Positions 7,733 to 15,215 of a DNA stretch of 38,701 nt are shown here, one piece after another. Under the pieces are notes generated by a model, which saw only the letters and a list, made by a program, of their open reading frames with translations, was not told the origin of the DNA and did not search any database. The stretch spans positions 1 to 38,701 of IMG/VR virus record IMGVR_UViG_3300010430_000208; one strand, written 5' to 3'. Each line of letters begins with the position of its first letter. Positions within the stretch are counted from its first letter, which is position 1. Made by a program: the position numbers and the translations under genes. Origin of the DNA: a virus.

Positions 7733-9229
7733 TTAGCTGGTCAGGCTCATGCCGACCACGGGGTCCGCTGTGGTGCTGACGCCATCGCCGTGAATGTTGA
7801 TCGCCACCCGCTCCTTGCCGCGGATTGCGATCAGGTCCTGCTCGAAGTACCGCTGGTCGCTCGTGGCCACCTCGTTGGAGCCCCGAACCTCGCCGAACTT
7901 CGCGCCCGCGGAGTGATCGCCGACCGTGCAGAACACGATGTCCTGGCCCGGATCGGTCGAGTGCTGAGACTGAACAAACTCCACCGGGTAGCCGAGGAAC
8001 TGGCGACCGCTCGAGTTGCCCAGGTCGCTCTGGGTGTTGCCGCCCGCGGCCCGCATAAGCCGGTCCATGACCTCGAAGAAGAAACGAGAGTGGCAGCCCC
8101 ACTTGATGTTTCCGCCGACATGAACGTATCCGGGGAGCAACGCCAGAAGGTTGGAGAACTCGGCCAGGGTGATGGAAGCGAAGTCGCCGCCCGCACTCTG
8201 GTACTCGCCGGGGCCAGTGCCCGAGCCGTCCGCGATCTGGTTGTTGAAGCCCTCGATGCCGCCGTAGGTGCTCGTGCCGTCGCCGAGGAAGGCCGCGAGG
8301 TCCTCCTTGTTGCCGACGCCGCGAGCCCAGGACCGGCCCCAGAAGTCCGCCACGCTGATCGCGGAGTCGTTCAGGAGCTCGGCGCTGATCTGGGTCAGGC
8401 CCATCAGCTTCTTGGCGACCAGTTCCACCGTGTCAGACTCTGGCTTGTTCTGAGCCGTCTCAGTCCCGGCCTCGGTCTGCCACGTCGGGGCCACGTCGCC
8501 CAGAGCGCGGGGGACCGTCATGCTGTCCCGGCTCATCGGCGTAACACCGATCAGCCTGCGGGCCGCCCCGTACTCCTCCTTGAGTTCGATCAGGTCCGCC
8601 GAGTAGTCGTCCGGGACCAGCCCACCCCCGAGGAGGTTGTTGTTGGTCACGAGCGTCTTGACGATCGTTCGGTCGTTCTCGAGTTCGGGGTAGTCGGCCA
8701 CCTGGCCGTTGCCCGTCACATGGAGCCGCATCTTGGCGCCGAAGAACTCAGCCGCCTCGGACGAGCTGAACGCAGGCTTCATCTTGCCCATTCCAGGGAC
8801 GTAGACGAGACCCCCGCTCTTGACGGCCTGGTCGTACTTTGCGCAGGCACGCCCGCGCTTGGTCCGCACAGCCGGAGACTCGACGCCGGCGTACGCCTTG
8901 CCGACTTCGGTACCCATCTGGCGGGTTCGGAGGTTGGTCCTCGAGGCTGAACGCCCCTGGATCTGCTCCTCAGCCGCGGCGCGCTCCTGCTCGGCCATCT
9001 CCTCTTCGGAGGGCTCGGCGCCCACGACCTCGAGGCTGTTCAGGCTCTCGCCCTCGTCAAGCGTCAGGACGGCCTTGGTTCCCCAGGCTTCGTCCACGTC
9101 CACGGACTTCCCATCGGGAGCCGTGATCTTCTCGATCCCGTTCTCAGTCATCCACGCCTTGATCTCGGCGAGGTTGCCGCCCTCGAACCCGTTTGCACGG
9201 GCGAGCGCCAGCAGTTGCTTTCGGTTCAT
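7733..9229 (-). CDS. Major capsid protein, HK97 fold
   Basis: At 498 residues, with the start MNRKQLLALA chosen at 9229 because it follows AGGAGG by seven bases. The amino-terminal quarter (to about residue 130) is charged and helical, as the HK97 delta/scaffolding domain removed by the prohead protease. The rest has HK97-type features: LVPDDYSADLIELKEEYGAA leading into the E-loop region, PTWQTEAGTETAQNKPESD, then helix-rich P- and A-domain sequence (LNDSAISVADFWGRSWARG) and the final YFEQDLIAIRGKERVAINIH strands. It has its own promoter (9350-9378) after a terminator, consistent with the highest-demand product. Confidence 0.93.
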   Translation of the reverse strand: MNRKQLLALARANGFEGGNLAEIKAWMTENGIEKITAPDGKSVDVDEAWGTKAVLTLDEGESLNSLEVVGAEPSEEEMAEQERAAAEEQIQGRSASRTNLRTRQMGTEVGKAYAGVESPAVRTKRGRACAKYDQAVKSGGLVYVPGMGKMKPAFSSSEAAEFFGAKMRLHVTGNGQVADYPELENDRTIVKTLVTNNNLLGGGLVPDDYSADLIELKEEYGAARRLIGVTPMSRDSMTVPRALGDVAPTWQTEAGTETAQNKPESDTVELVAKKLMGLTQISAELLNDSAISVADFWGRSWARGVGNKEDLAAFLGDGTSTYGGIEGFNNQIADGSGTGPGEYQSAGGDFASITLAEFSNLLALLPGYVHVGGNIKWGCHSRFFFEVMDRLMRAAGGNTQSDLGNSSGRQFLGYPVEFVQSQHSTDPGQDIVFCTVGDHSAGAKFGEVRGSNEVATSDQRYFEQDLIAIRGKERVAINIHGDGVSTTADPVVGMSLTS

Positions 9230-9248
9230 GGCTGAACCTCCTGTTTGT

Positions 9249-9262
9249 GTGAGATAACTCAC
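9249..9262. promoter_or_regulatory. Small palindrome in the capsid mRNA leader
   Basis: GTGAG-ATAA-CTCAC, a perfect 5-bp stem with a four-base loop, lies in the predicted capsid leader about 20 bases before the start codon, just upstream of the AGGAGG site. It could be an mRNA stability hairpin or an operator. No protein is assigned. Confidence 0.4.
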
Positions 9263-9349
9263 GCCAGGAGGTCGTCGGACAACCCGGGGGGCCTAGAGGG
9301 CCTGAGGCGGATTGCGGGCGAGTCGCCGGTCAGCGTCTACGTCGGGGGG

Positions 9350-9378
9350 AGTATACCGACCCCCCATATGTTGTGCAA
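9350..9378 (-). promoter_or_regulatory. Late promoter for major capsid operon
   Basis: Minus-strand TTGCAC (9378-9373), a 17-base spacer and TATACT (9355-9350): five of six matches to the sigma70 -10 and four of six to the -35, at ideal spacing. It lies after a terminator and about 120 bases before the capsid start. Its -35 begins TTGCACAAC, identical to the other late promoter at 18066-18095. Confidence 0.8.
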
Positions 9379-9395
9379 CCTGCACGCGGGCACAC

Positions 9396-9430
9396 AAAAA
9401 CCCGCCCCCGCAACGCACGAGGACGGGCCG
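9396..9430 (-). terminator. Rho-independent terminator before the capsid promoter
   Basis: Read on the minus strand, CCCGTCC (9427-9421) pairs with GGGGCGGG (9408-9401) and is followed by TTTTT. It ends transcription coming from the terminase-portal-protease genes, just upstream of the separate capsid promoter. Confidence 0.75.
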
Positions 9431-9459
9431 AATCGAGAGTGCAGCGCACAGTGTACAGA

Positions 9460-9642
9460 TCAGTCCCCACTCGCCGCCCTCGCCACCCCAGCGCTCGCCG
9501 AGTCGATGTCCTGGGCCAGGCCCCGGATCGTCCCGCAGCCCCCCAGGGCCACCGCCAGGAACCCGCCCAGCAACACCCCCATCACCGCCCACAGCCAGCG
9601 CGTGTACGGGTCCGCCAGGTACGCCTTGATCGCCTGTCGCAT
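9460..9642 (-). CDS. Entericidin-like small lipoprotein
   Basis: Sixty residues: a hydrophobic segment (about 17-34), a lipobox LGGC with Cys36, then GTIRGLAQDIDSASAGVARA. The sequence after the Cys is the classic entericidin layout (Gly-Cys-x-Thr, an R-G-L/I segment, then a small amphipathic helix). Entericidins are tiny outer-envelope lipoproteins linked to bacteriolysis. A GGGAGG site precedes the ATG by seven bases. In a phage it could act as an Rz1-type or lysis-accessory lipoprotein, or be a captured host gene. Family likeness is visible; the role is inferred. Confidence 0.65.
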   Translation of the reverse strand: MRQAIKAYLADPYTRWLWAVMGVLLGGFLAVALGGCGTIRGLAQDIDSASAGVARAASGD

Positions 9643-9710
9643 GGTTCAACCTCCCAGGGCGTGATTGCCCAGGGGAGTCATCGGCACGATCCAGGGGACA
9701 CTTGAGGCCG

Positions 9711-10457
9711 CTAGGTACAAACCTTCGTGATCGCCCCCAGGCCCGCGTGAATGTACGTCTTGCGGGCTATCGGACTCTCAGCCGCCGGGAACAGGGACCG
9801 ATCGGGCAGGCCCAGCGCCCTCGCCGACGCCTTCTGGATCTTGCCCTTCGTAACCAGCGCCTCGAGGCTTGCGGCCCGGGTGTCGTCCAGGACTTCCACC
9901 CGGCTCTGGCAGGACACGTTGCAGGGCATCGCCGTGAACGAGAGCTCGATCCAGTCCCACGCCCGCACGATCGAGGCCGGCGCCCCACGCTTGCCCTCGT
10001 ACCGCTTGGCCTCGTCCTCGGTCGGGGGTCCCACGTCCGTAGCCGCGAACCCGATGGACACCCCGATACCCACCTCACGCGCCACGGACAGGATGTCGTC
10101 GGGCACCGGGCTCGAAATCTTCAGCATCCCGATACGGGCCAGCCAGCCCTTCTGCTCCGCGAACGAGGGGTAGGCGCTCAGGCCGTTCCTCCGCAAAGAC
10201 CCGACGTGCGAGCCCATCGTGTAGTCGTGGTCCACGAACACCTTGCGATTGGACTCGAAGTACGACCGATCGGCCCCCGAGGGGATCACCACCTCGTTGT
10301 CCAGGTCGATGTCGTCGGTGTTGGCGACCACGGTGATGTCCCGGTTGCCGCCCTCGGTGTCCACCGTGGTGTCCTTGCCGAACGACGCCCACACCCCGAT
10401 CTGGGCGTCCCCGCCCAGTTCCGGGTGCTTGCTTCTAATCTTGTCTACGAGCTTCAT
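9711..10457 (-). CDS. Prohead protease (HK97 gp4/S78-like)
   Basis: At 248 residues. The catalytic His motif VDHDYTMGSHVGS (His77) and the Ser motif VGIGVSIGF (Ser134) have the spacing of phage prohead proteases, which cut the capsid amino domain and internal proteins during maturation. A later WDWIELSFTAMPCN segment is also family-typical. The start follows a GGAGGT site and overlaps the portal stop by four bases. Its position between portal and capsid is canonical. Confidence 0.9.
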   Translation of the reverse strand: MKLVDKIRSKHPELGGDAQIGVWASFGKDTTVDTEGGNRDITVVANTDDIDLDNEVVIPSGADRSYFESNRKVFVDHDYTMGSHVGSLRRNGLSAYPSFAEQKGWLARIGMLKISSPVPDDILSVAREVGIGVSIGFAATDVGPPTEDEAKRYEGKRGAPASIVRAWDWIELSFTAMPCNVSCQSRVEVLDDTRAASLEALVTKGKIQKASARALGLPDRSLFPAAESPIARKTYIHAGLGAITKVCT

Positions 10458-13400
10458 TCGTCACCTCCGAAGTCCCCGAGCAGGTTGCACCGGCAGTTCG
10501 ATGCTACAATGCCGTCCGCAACTATCAGCCCGGACTCGGTTGAAAGGTCATACACATGCCCGGAATAGTGACGGATGCTCTTGTGGACCAGTGGGTCCAG
10601 GGTCACCACGCGGGACAATCGGTCAAGAAGATGGCCGAGGAATGCGGGATCTCCCGCGTCACGATCGGCAAGTACCTGAGGCTGGCCGGCGTCACCCCCC
10701 GCAACCGCAGCAAGGCGATGTATGCCCGCATGGCCCAGACGACGCCCGACGAACGGGCCCGACTGACCGAGAAGGCCCACGCCGCCGTCCGCGGCAAGCC
10801 GCAGAGCGATCAGCATAGATGCCTGATTGCCCTCGGACGCGAGCGAGTCGGCAAGCCCGACAGCCCCGAGGAGGCCCAACTGCTCGCCCATCTCCGCGAG
10901 CGGGGCGTTGATCCTGTCCCCCAGAAGGCAATCTATCGCTACAACGTCGATCTGGCCCTCTGTGAAGACCGCATCGCCGTGGAGATCTTCGGGGGCAACT
11001 GGCACCGTGGCGGCAGACACGCCCAGAGACACCGAAAGCGAATCGAACACCTCCGCGATCGTGGTTGGTGCGTGGTCATCGTCTGGTGCAACTCCCGCGC
11101 CGCCGGGCCAATGACCGAGGGAGCCGCAGACCAGATCCTCGCCATCGTTGATCTGACCCGCCGGGACAAAGCCGCCCGCCGTCAGGATTGGATGCTCAGG
11201 GGTAACGGTCAGCCTGCGACCGGACGCGGTTTCAAGATCCACGACGGGGCCTGAGTACGCCGCCCGCATCCCCGCAAACGTCCCGATTCTCCCGACCCTG
11301 GTATCAGGCACAAAGCAGTTTGGGTGGGCCGGGGGAGCCAGCACGGGCCCCCGCGGCGTGAAAGTCGATCCGTCCGCGCCGACGATCGGCACCCCCGCGG
11401 GCCAGAACGGGACCTGTGTGGACACCACCCCGGACTTCTGGCCCGTCCCGTCGTTCTCGTCCACGATCCGCTTGCAGATCGGGCACCCCCCAGGGGCCAG
11501 TTGCCAGATCTTCCCCGTGATCCCGATGTCCTCGAACCCCGCCAGCTTGCCGCCCTGTACCGCCGTCTGGACCTCGGTACGGGCGATCGTCTCGGCGCGG
11601 GCCTCGGTGAAGTCGTCCAGCCGCTTGGCGATGTCGTCTATGGACTCGCCCTCCTCGAGGCCCGTGGCCAGGGACGCCCGGGTCCGCTCCAGGGTCGTCT
11701 CCACGATGTCGCCGGCAAGCCTGAGCGAGTAGGCGTCCAGGAACGCCAGGGCCCGCTCGGGCACGATGTCAAACGCCCCGCCGGCCTCCTCGGCTGCGAG
11801 CTCCAGCCCCACCTCGGCGAACCCCTTGAGGGTCTCGCGGAGCAGCCTGGCGATCTGGTCCACGTCGTCCTTGCCCACCGGCTCGCCCGCGACCGCTCGG
11901 CCCTGGATGTCCGTCAGGTTGTCCCGAATCGTGCCAACGAGTTCCTTTTCTAGCTTCTGGATCTTGTCCGAGCGGAACGGGCCATCGGCGGCCTTCTCGC
12001 CCTCGTGGTCGCAACAGGGGGAACCCCAAGGGTCGTCCGTTTGCGCATCCTTACGCTCCGTTACGCCTATTTCGCTTCCCTTACGCTCGCTCACTACCCC
12101 GCCCACCTCCACCACCCCCTTGCCGTCCGGTTCGGGCGCCGCCAGGAACCCGCTGATCGGGATGGACCCGAACCCGCTGCCCATCGCCGGGGCGGGCTCG
12201 GGCGCACGGTCCAGCGTCTCGAGGCTCTGCCCGCTGATCCGCAGGGCGTCCCCGCCGTCCACCGGCTCAAGCCCCATCTCCATCCGCTCCTCGTTGATCG
12301 AGGTCAGACCAGCCGACACCCGCTGCGCCGCCAGGGTGGTACGCCGCTCCTCGTTCTGGGGCACCGGATCGTCGTACATGAACCGATAGATGGACGGGTC
12401 CAGCCCGAACATCGGCAGGAGCATCTCACTCTGCTGGTCCGCGTCCCGGTTCACCCGGGGCCTGACCGTCAGGTCCAGGTACTGGACGCCGTACCCCTGC
12501 TCGCTCGAGGCCAGGTTGGCGTCGTTCAGGGCCTCCATCGACTCGGGGATGCCGAAGGCCGTGCGGAGCACCTGGCGTAGCTCCTGCCTCTTCTCGAGGT
12601 CCTGGAGCTCCCTCGCCGAGAACTGGGGCGCCGTCACCGTGGACCCGTTGCGGAGGATCAGGGGCTCCGTGGACCCCCGCAGGCCGCCGAGCAGCTTGCG
12701 GAGGGTCAGCCGGATCTCCTCGATCTGGGTCGGGCTCGTCTTCTCGTCCACCGTCACGACGTAATCGGGCCTCATGCCCCGGCTCACGAACTCCTGGTCA
12801 TGGGTCAGGTTCGCCGCGATCAGATCCGCCTCGGCCACCACGAACGCCAGGGGCCCTATCCCGTTGTACGGGTTCACCGGGCTCGGCGAGTGCTGGAGGT
12901 GGATGATGTCCTCACGCTCGAACTTCCGCACGTCCTCGGACCCGCGCCCGAACCAGTACCCCCCGATCAGGGATTGCTCGTCGGGCTGGACCGTCACATG
13001 CTGGGGGTACAGGGGCCACTCGGCCACCGGGCCAGAGGCGTCCCGCTCGATGCCGCTGAACGACTGACCCGCCACCTCACGGAACCAGAACTTCTGGTAG
13101 ACGAGCGAGGAGCCCCCCGGCCAGTTGATGTTCGGGCAGTCGAGGAAGTCCAGCACCGGGTGATCCGTGATCTCCACCACGTCCCCGCCCCGAGACGCGA
13201 AGTCCGCGGCCTTGACCCCCGCGCGCCCGGCCTCCCACGCCTTCCGCCTGTGCTTGGGCACCGCGTTCGGGTCCGAGGCGACGGCCCGGTAGAGCCGCAT
13301 CCGTTGGCTCGAGCAGGCTGTCGCGTTCATGGCCGCGTAGACGGCCACCATCCCGGTGGCGCGGGCCACGAGCTCCATCGAACTCGAGACCGAGGACCGC

Positions 13401-13510
13401 CGGCGCCCGGTGATGTCCGAGACCGTGACCATCGGGCCGAGCCAGTCGTCCGTTGTGGTCACTGTCTTGACGCCCGCGAGGGCCTGAATGGCTTTCGTGA
13501 TCCGTCCCAT
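10454..13510 (-). CDS. Portal protein fused to MuF-like head morphogenesis domain, intein-containing precursor
   Basis: A 1018-residue precursor. Residues 1 to about 430 are an HK97-type portal: a GMVAVYAAMNATACS core start, a SGIERDASGPVAEWPLYP strand, NPYNGIGPLAF and an FGIPESMEALNDAN segment typical of portals. A flexible acidic/basic linker of about 80 residues follows, then a MuF-like minor head domain (about 510-731) ending in a GGCPICKRIVDENDG Cys pair and PPAHPN. The conserved PPAHPN-CRC motif is split by a 274-residue intein (732-1005), leaving CRCNLLGDFGGDE as the carboxy extein. After splicing the product would be 744 residues. Portal and MuF are usually separate adjacent genes; the fusion is natural here, without an in-frame stop. 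Confidence 0.9.
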   Translation of the reverse strand: MGRITKAIQALAGVKTVTTTDDWLGPMVTVSDITGRRRSSVSSSMELVARATGMVAVYAAMNATACSSQRMRLYRAVASDPNAVPKHRRKAWEAGRAGVKAADFASRGGDVVEITDHPVLDFLDCPNINWPGGSSLVYQKFWFREVAGQSFSGIERDASGPVAEWPLYPQHVTVQPDEQSLIGGYWFGRGSEDVRKFEREDIIHLQHSPSPVNPYNGIGPLAFVVAEADLIAANLTHDQEFVSRGMRPDYVVTVDEKTSPTQIEEIRLTLRKLLGGLRGSTEPLILRNGSTVTAPQFSARELQDLEKRQELRQVLRTAFGIPESMEALNDANLASSEQGYGVQYLDLTVRPRVNRDADQQSEMLLPMFGLDPSIYRFMYDDPVPQNEERRTTLAAQRVSAGLTSINEERMEMGLEPVDGGDALRISGQSLETLDRAPEPAPAMGSGFGSIPISGFLAAPEPDGKGVVEVGGVVSERKGSEIGVTERKDAQTDDPWGSPCCDHEGEKAADGPFRSDKIQKLEKELVGTIRDNLTDIQGRAVAGEPVGKDDVDQIARLLRETLKGFAEVGLELAAEEAGGAFDIVPERALAFLDAYSLRLAGDIVETTLERTRASLATGLEEGESIDDIAKRLDDFTEARAETIARTEVQTAVQGGKLAGFEDIGITGKIWQLAPGGCPICKRIVDENDGTGQKSGVVSTQVPFWPAGVPIVGADGSTFTPRGPVLAPPAHPNCFVPDTRVGRIGTFAGMRAAYSGPVVDLETASGRRLTVTPEHPILTAGGFVPAGQINDGEDLVCGSLGHWPGGAGVAPDDDHAPTTIAEVFDSLSVSLGVSAATVPVAPEDLHGDAVFTEGQIDVVAIDCLLGDRINAPLAEMGEQLGLLGAVGLADSLASEGNQASMLIALRLAADGGVGLLGQSGPFVGRRLGHAGIHRLAAVAGGDAGQPQVLADRDAGDPAFLGHLLDRLSRVVTLDPLVHKSIRHYSGHVYDLSTESGLIVADGIVASNCRCNLLGDFGGDE
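10485..10510 (+). promoter_or_regulatory. Extended -10 promoter for the antisense homing endonuclease
   Basis: Plus-strand TGCTACAAT (10502-10510) is an extended -10 (TGn-TACAAT). A TTGCAC lies upstream at 10485-10490 but with only a 14-base gap, so the promoter probably depends on the extended -10. It lies within the intein/extein junction codons and about 45 bases before the endonuclease ATG. The ten bases ATGCTACAAT recur at 29370-29379. Confidence 0.55.
10496..11317 (-). other. Intein (Hint domain) within the MuF domain
   Basis: Codons for residues 732-1005 of the precursor. Block A is CFVPDTRVG with the splice Cys732; block B is LTVTPEHP with the usual Thr770 and His773; block F is HVYDLSTESGLIVADG; block G is VASN ending at Asn1005, followed by Cys1006 (+1 extein nucleophile). 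The penultimate residue is Ser rather than the usual His, a known but less common variant. Between blocks B and F the minus-strand frame (about 780-980) has no recognised domain; that DNA encodes a homing endonuclease on the other strand. In the host protein it interrupts the conserved HPN-CRC motif. Confidence 0.9.
10556..11254 (+). CDS. Vsr-like homing endonuclease, antisense within the intein
   Basis: A 232-residue plus-strand gene wholly inside the intein coding region. Residues 21-46 form an HTH (SVKKMAEECGISRVTIGKYL). Residues 103-180 have the Vsr-like nuclease core: PEEAQLL helix (Glu106), YNVDLAL (Asp132), IAVEIFGGNWH (Glu143, His150), the HAQRHRKR helix (His155, His159) and GWCVVIVWC. 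This matches the Vsr-like (EDxHD) homing endonucleases known from introns and split inteins. Third codon positions are strongly G/C in this frame. Its ATG is the complement of His985 and its TGA of Ser753 of the precursor, so its codons register exactly with the intein codons. An AAAGG site precedes the start. Confidence 0.85.
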   Translation: MPGIVTDALVDQWVQGHHAGQSVKKMAEECGISRVTIGKYLRLAGVTPRNRSKAMYARMAQTTPDERARLTEKAHAAVRGKPQSDQHRCLIALGRERVGKPDSPEEAQLLAHLRERGVDPVPQKAIYRYNVDLALCEDRIAVEIFGGNWHRGGRHAQRHRKRIEHLRDRGWCVVIVWCNSRAAGPMTEGAADQILAIVDLTRRDKAARRQDWMLRGNGQPATGRGFKIHDGA

Positions 13511-13519
13511 GCGATACCC

Positions 13520-14821
13520 CTATCCGAAGGTCGGATCGTCCTCGATTGATACCCGGCCACGCCACTCCTCGAACGACACCGCCACGGGCTCGTGGACCGG
13601 GGCCCCACCGTAGACCGTCGTGCCTAGGTCGTGATCGACGTGCTTGATGACGTACCGGAGGCCGTCCAACGCGTGGTCGTGGGCCTTCTTCACCGTGTCC
13701 TTGGGCCGATCGGGGACCCATTCGTAGGTCTCGAACTCCCGGATCAGGTCCGCGCACTCGGGGTCTACGGTCAGCCTGGGCCTCCCATCGTCCTTGACCT
13801 CGAGCCGCTGGCGTACCCGCCCGATCCCGTCCAGGACCGAGTTGTCCCCCCCGATCGCGTGGATTCCCTCGTCCCGGAGGGCCTGGATGAACTCCGCGGC
13901 GCTCGGGTCGCAGATCACCGCCTCGTGCCCGTCGGCCAGGGACTTGACCGCCTCGATCTTCTCGGAGCGCTGGAGCCCGGACTGGTACACCATCGCCGAG
14001 ACGTGGGCCCGCCCGTCCCCGTCGAGCTCCACCCTCAGAACCGAGAACGGGTTGGTGAACCCGTCGTCCACCCCCAGGATGACCCTGGAGGGCGTCAGGG
14101 CCCTCGTCTTGACGTGGGTGTCTCTGAGCCAGTTGTCGTACACCACGCCGTCTGAGCCCACCCAGCGGCCCATGACGTACCGCTCGAAGTAGACGCCCGT
14201 GAGGTCCATCAGCGAGTCGATGTAGTCCTGGGGCAAACAGGGGTTGTCGGTCGTCTTGGTGTGGATCACCTCGTGGTTGTCCCAGGGGGTGTCCGTGCCC
14301 GGGGCGAGGCCGAACCGCTCCGCGAACCAGTGCGAGGGCGGGCCGGGGTTGCAGGCTGAGTAGAGCTGGCGGATCAGGCCGGGAACCGTCATCCGGACGC
14401 GCCCGTCCAGCATCCGGTAATCGTCCTCCGAGCACTCCACCACCTCGTCAATCCCCACGCCCGAGAGGTTCATGGAGGCGATCTTGCCAGGATCGTCCAG
14501 GCCGAAGTACATGATGGTCCCGCCCCCGTGGATTCGGATCTCGGCCTCGCCCTTGTTGTGGGTGTAGCTCCCCATCGGGAGGACCGGGGGCAGCTCGCCC
14601 TCGGGCTCGAGGAGGGTCTTGAGGGTGGACTTCTTGAGGCTGTTAAAGGTCTTCCGGCACAGCCCCTCACGGGAGCCGGGGACCGTCGCCCTGGAGAGCA
14701 GCTTCAGGCATAGCCCCCGGCTCTTGCCCGTGGCGAACGCGCCCGAATAGCCGACGTGCCGGGCCTCCGAGGCCAGGAACCGCATCTGCTTGGGCAGGGC
14801 TCGTTGGACCAGTTCAACCAT
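13520..14821 (-). CDS. terL: Terminase large subunit
   Basis: At 433 residues, with a variant Walker A GAFATGKS (27-34), Walker B GVGIDE (121-126) and the SACNPG coupling segment (155-160), followed by a nuclease domain with LGVDDGFTNPF, AVICDPSAAEF and DHALDGLRY acidic motifs. It packages DNA into the prohead by ATP hydrolysis and makes the cut. It starts eight bases inside the end of the small-subunit gene, and the portal gene follows nine bases after its stop, the canonical order. Confidence 0.95.
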   Translation of the reverse strand: MVELVQRALPKQMRFLASEARHVGYSGAFATGKSRGLCLKLLSRATVPGSREGLCRKTFNSLKKSTLKTLLEPEGELPPVLPMGSYTHNKGEAEIRIHGGGTIMYFGLDDPGKIASMNLSGVGIDEVVECSEDDYRMLDGRVRMTVPGLIRQLYSACNPGPPSHWFAERFGLAPGTDTPWDNHEVIHTKTTDNPCLPQDYIDSLMDLTGVYFERYVMGRWVGSDGVVYDNWLRDTHVKTRALTPSRVILGVDDGFTNPFSVLRVELDGDGRAHVSAMVYQSGLQRSEKIEAVKSLADGHEAVICDPSAAEFIQALRDEGIHAIGGDNSVLDGIGRVRQRLEVKDDGRPRLTVDPECADLIREFETYEWVPDRPKDTVKKAHDHALDGLRYVIKHVDHDLGTTVYGGAPVHEPVAVSFEEWRGRVSIEDDPTFG

Positions 14822-15188
14822 CGTCCACGATCCCCTCCATCGGGATGATCTTGACGAGCAGCCCGCCGTCCTGGCTTGTGACCTGGAGGGCGGCGTCCAT
14901 CGCGTCCGGGCGTCCCACGGTGTACTCCATCACCAGCTTGGCCGGGGGCACCCGCTCCTTGGCCGGGAGCTCGTCATCGGTGGCGAGCCCGTACATGGAC
15001 AGCAGCAGGGCCTCGAGTTGGGCGGGGGTGATGCACTTGCGGACCCGCTCGCGGAGGTCGCGGAGGTAGTCATCCCGTGGGCGGCCGCCGCTCTTGGCAA
15101 TCGTGTTGCCAGGCGCGAACCTTCCGCCCTCACCACGCTCTCGGGTTTCGCCGGTATGAACCCGACCGTTCCCATTCCCACCGCTCAT
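14814..15188 (-). CDS. terS: Terminase small subunit (probable)
   Basis: A 124-residue protein directly before terL. Its amino end GGRFAPGN...SGGRPRDDYLRDL is typical of a DUF5681-like DNA-binding small subunit, followed by a central helical oligomerisation region (ITPAQLEALLLSMYG, PPAKLVMEYTVG). It would recognise phage DNA and present it to the large subunit. No strong ribosome site is visible before the ATG at 15188. Confidence 0.7.
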   Translation of the reverse strand: MSGGNGNGRVHTGETRERGEGGRFAPGNTIAKSGGRPRDDYLRDLRERVRKCITPAQLEALLLSMYGLATDDELPAKERVPPAKLVMEYTVGRPDAMDAALQVTSQDGGLLVKIIPMEGIVDDG

Positions 15189-15215
15189 CGTCGTAAGTCC
15201 TTGCTGCTTGGGGTC

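Noticed and set aside
9245-9705. Several plus-strand frames around the capsid promoter
   Set aside because: They run opposite to the promoter, terminator and entericidin-like gene and are Pro/Arg/Ser-rich, typical of GC-rich antisense shadows.
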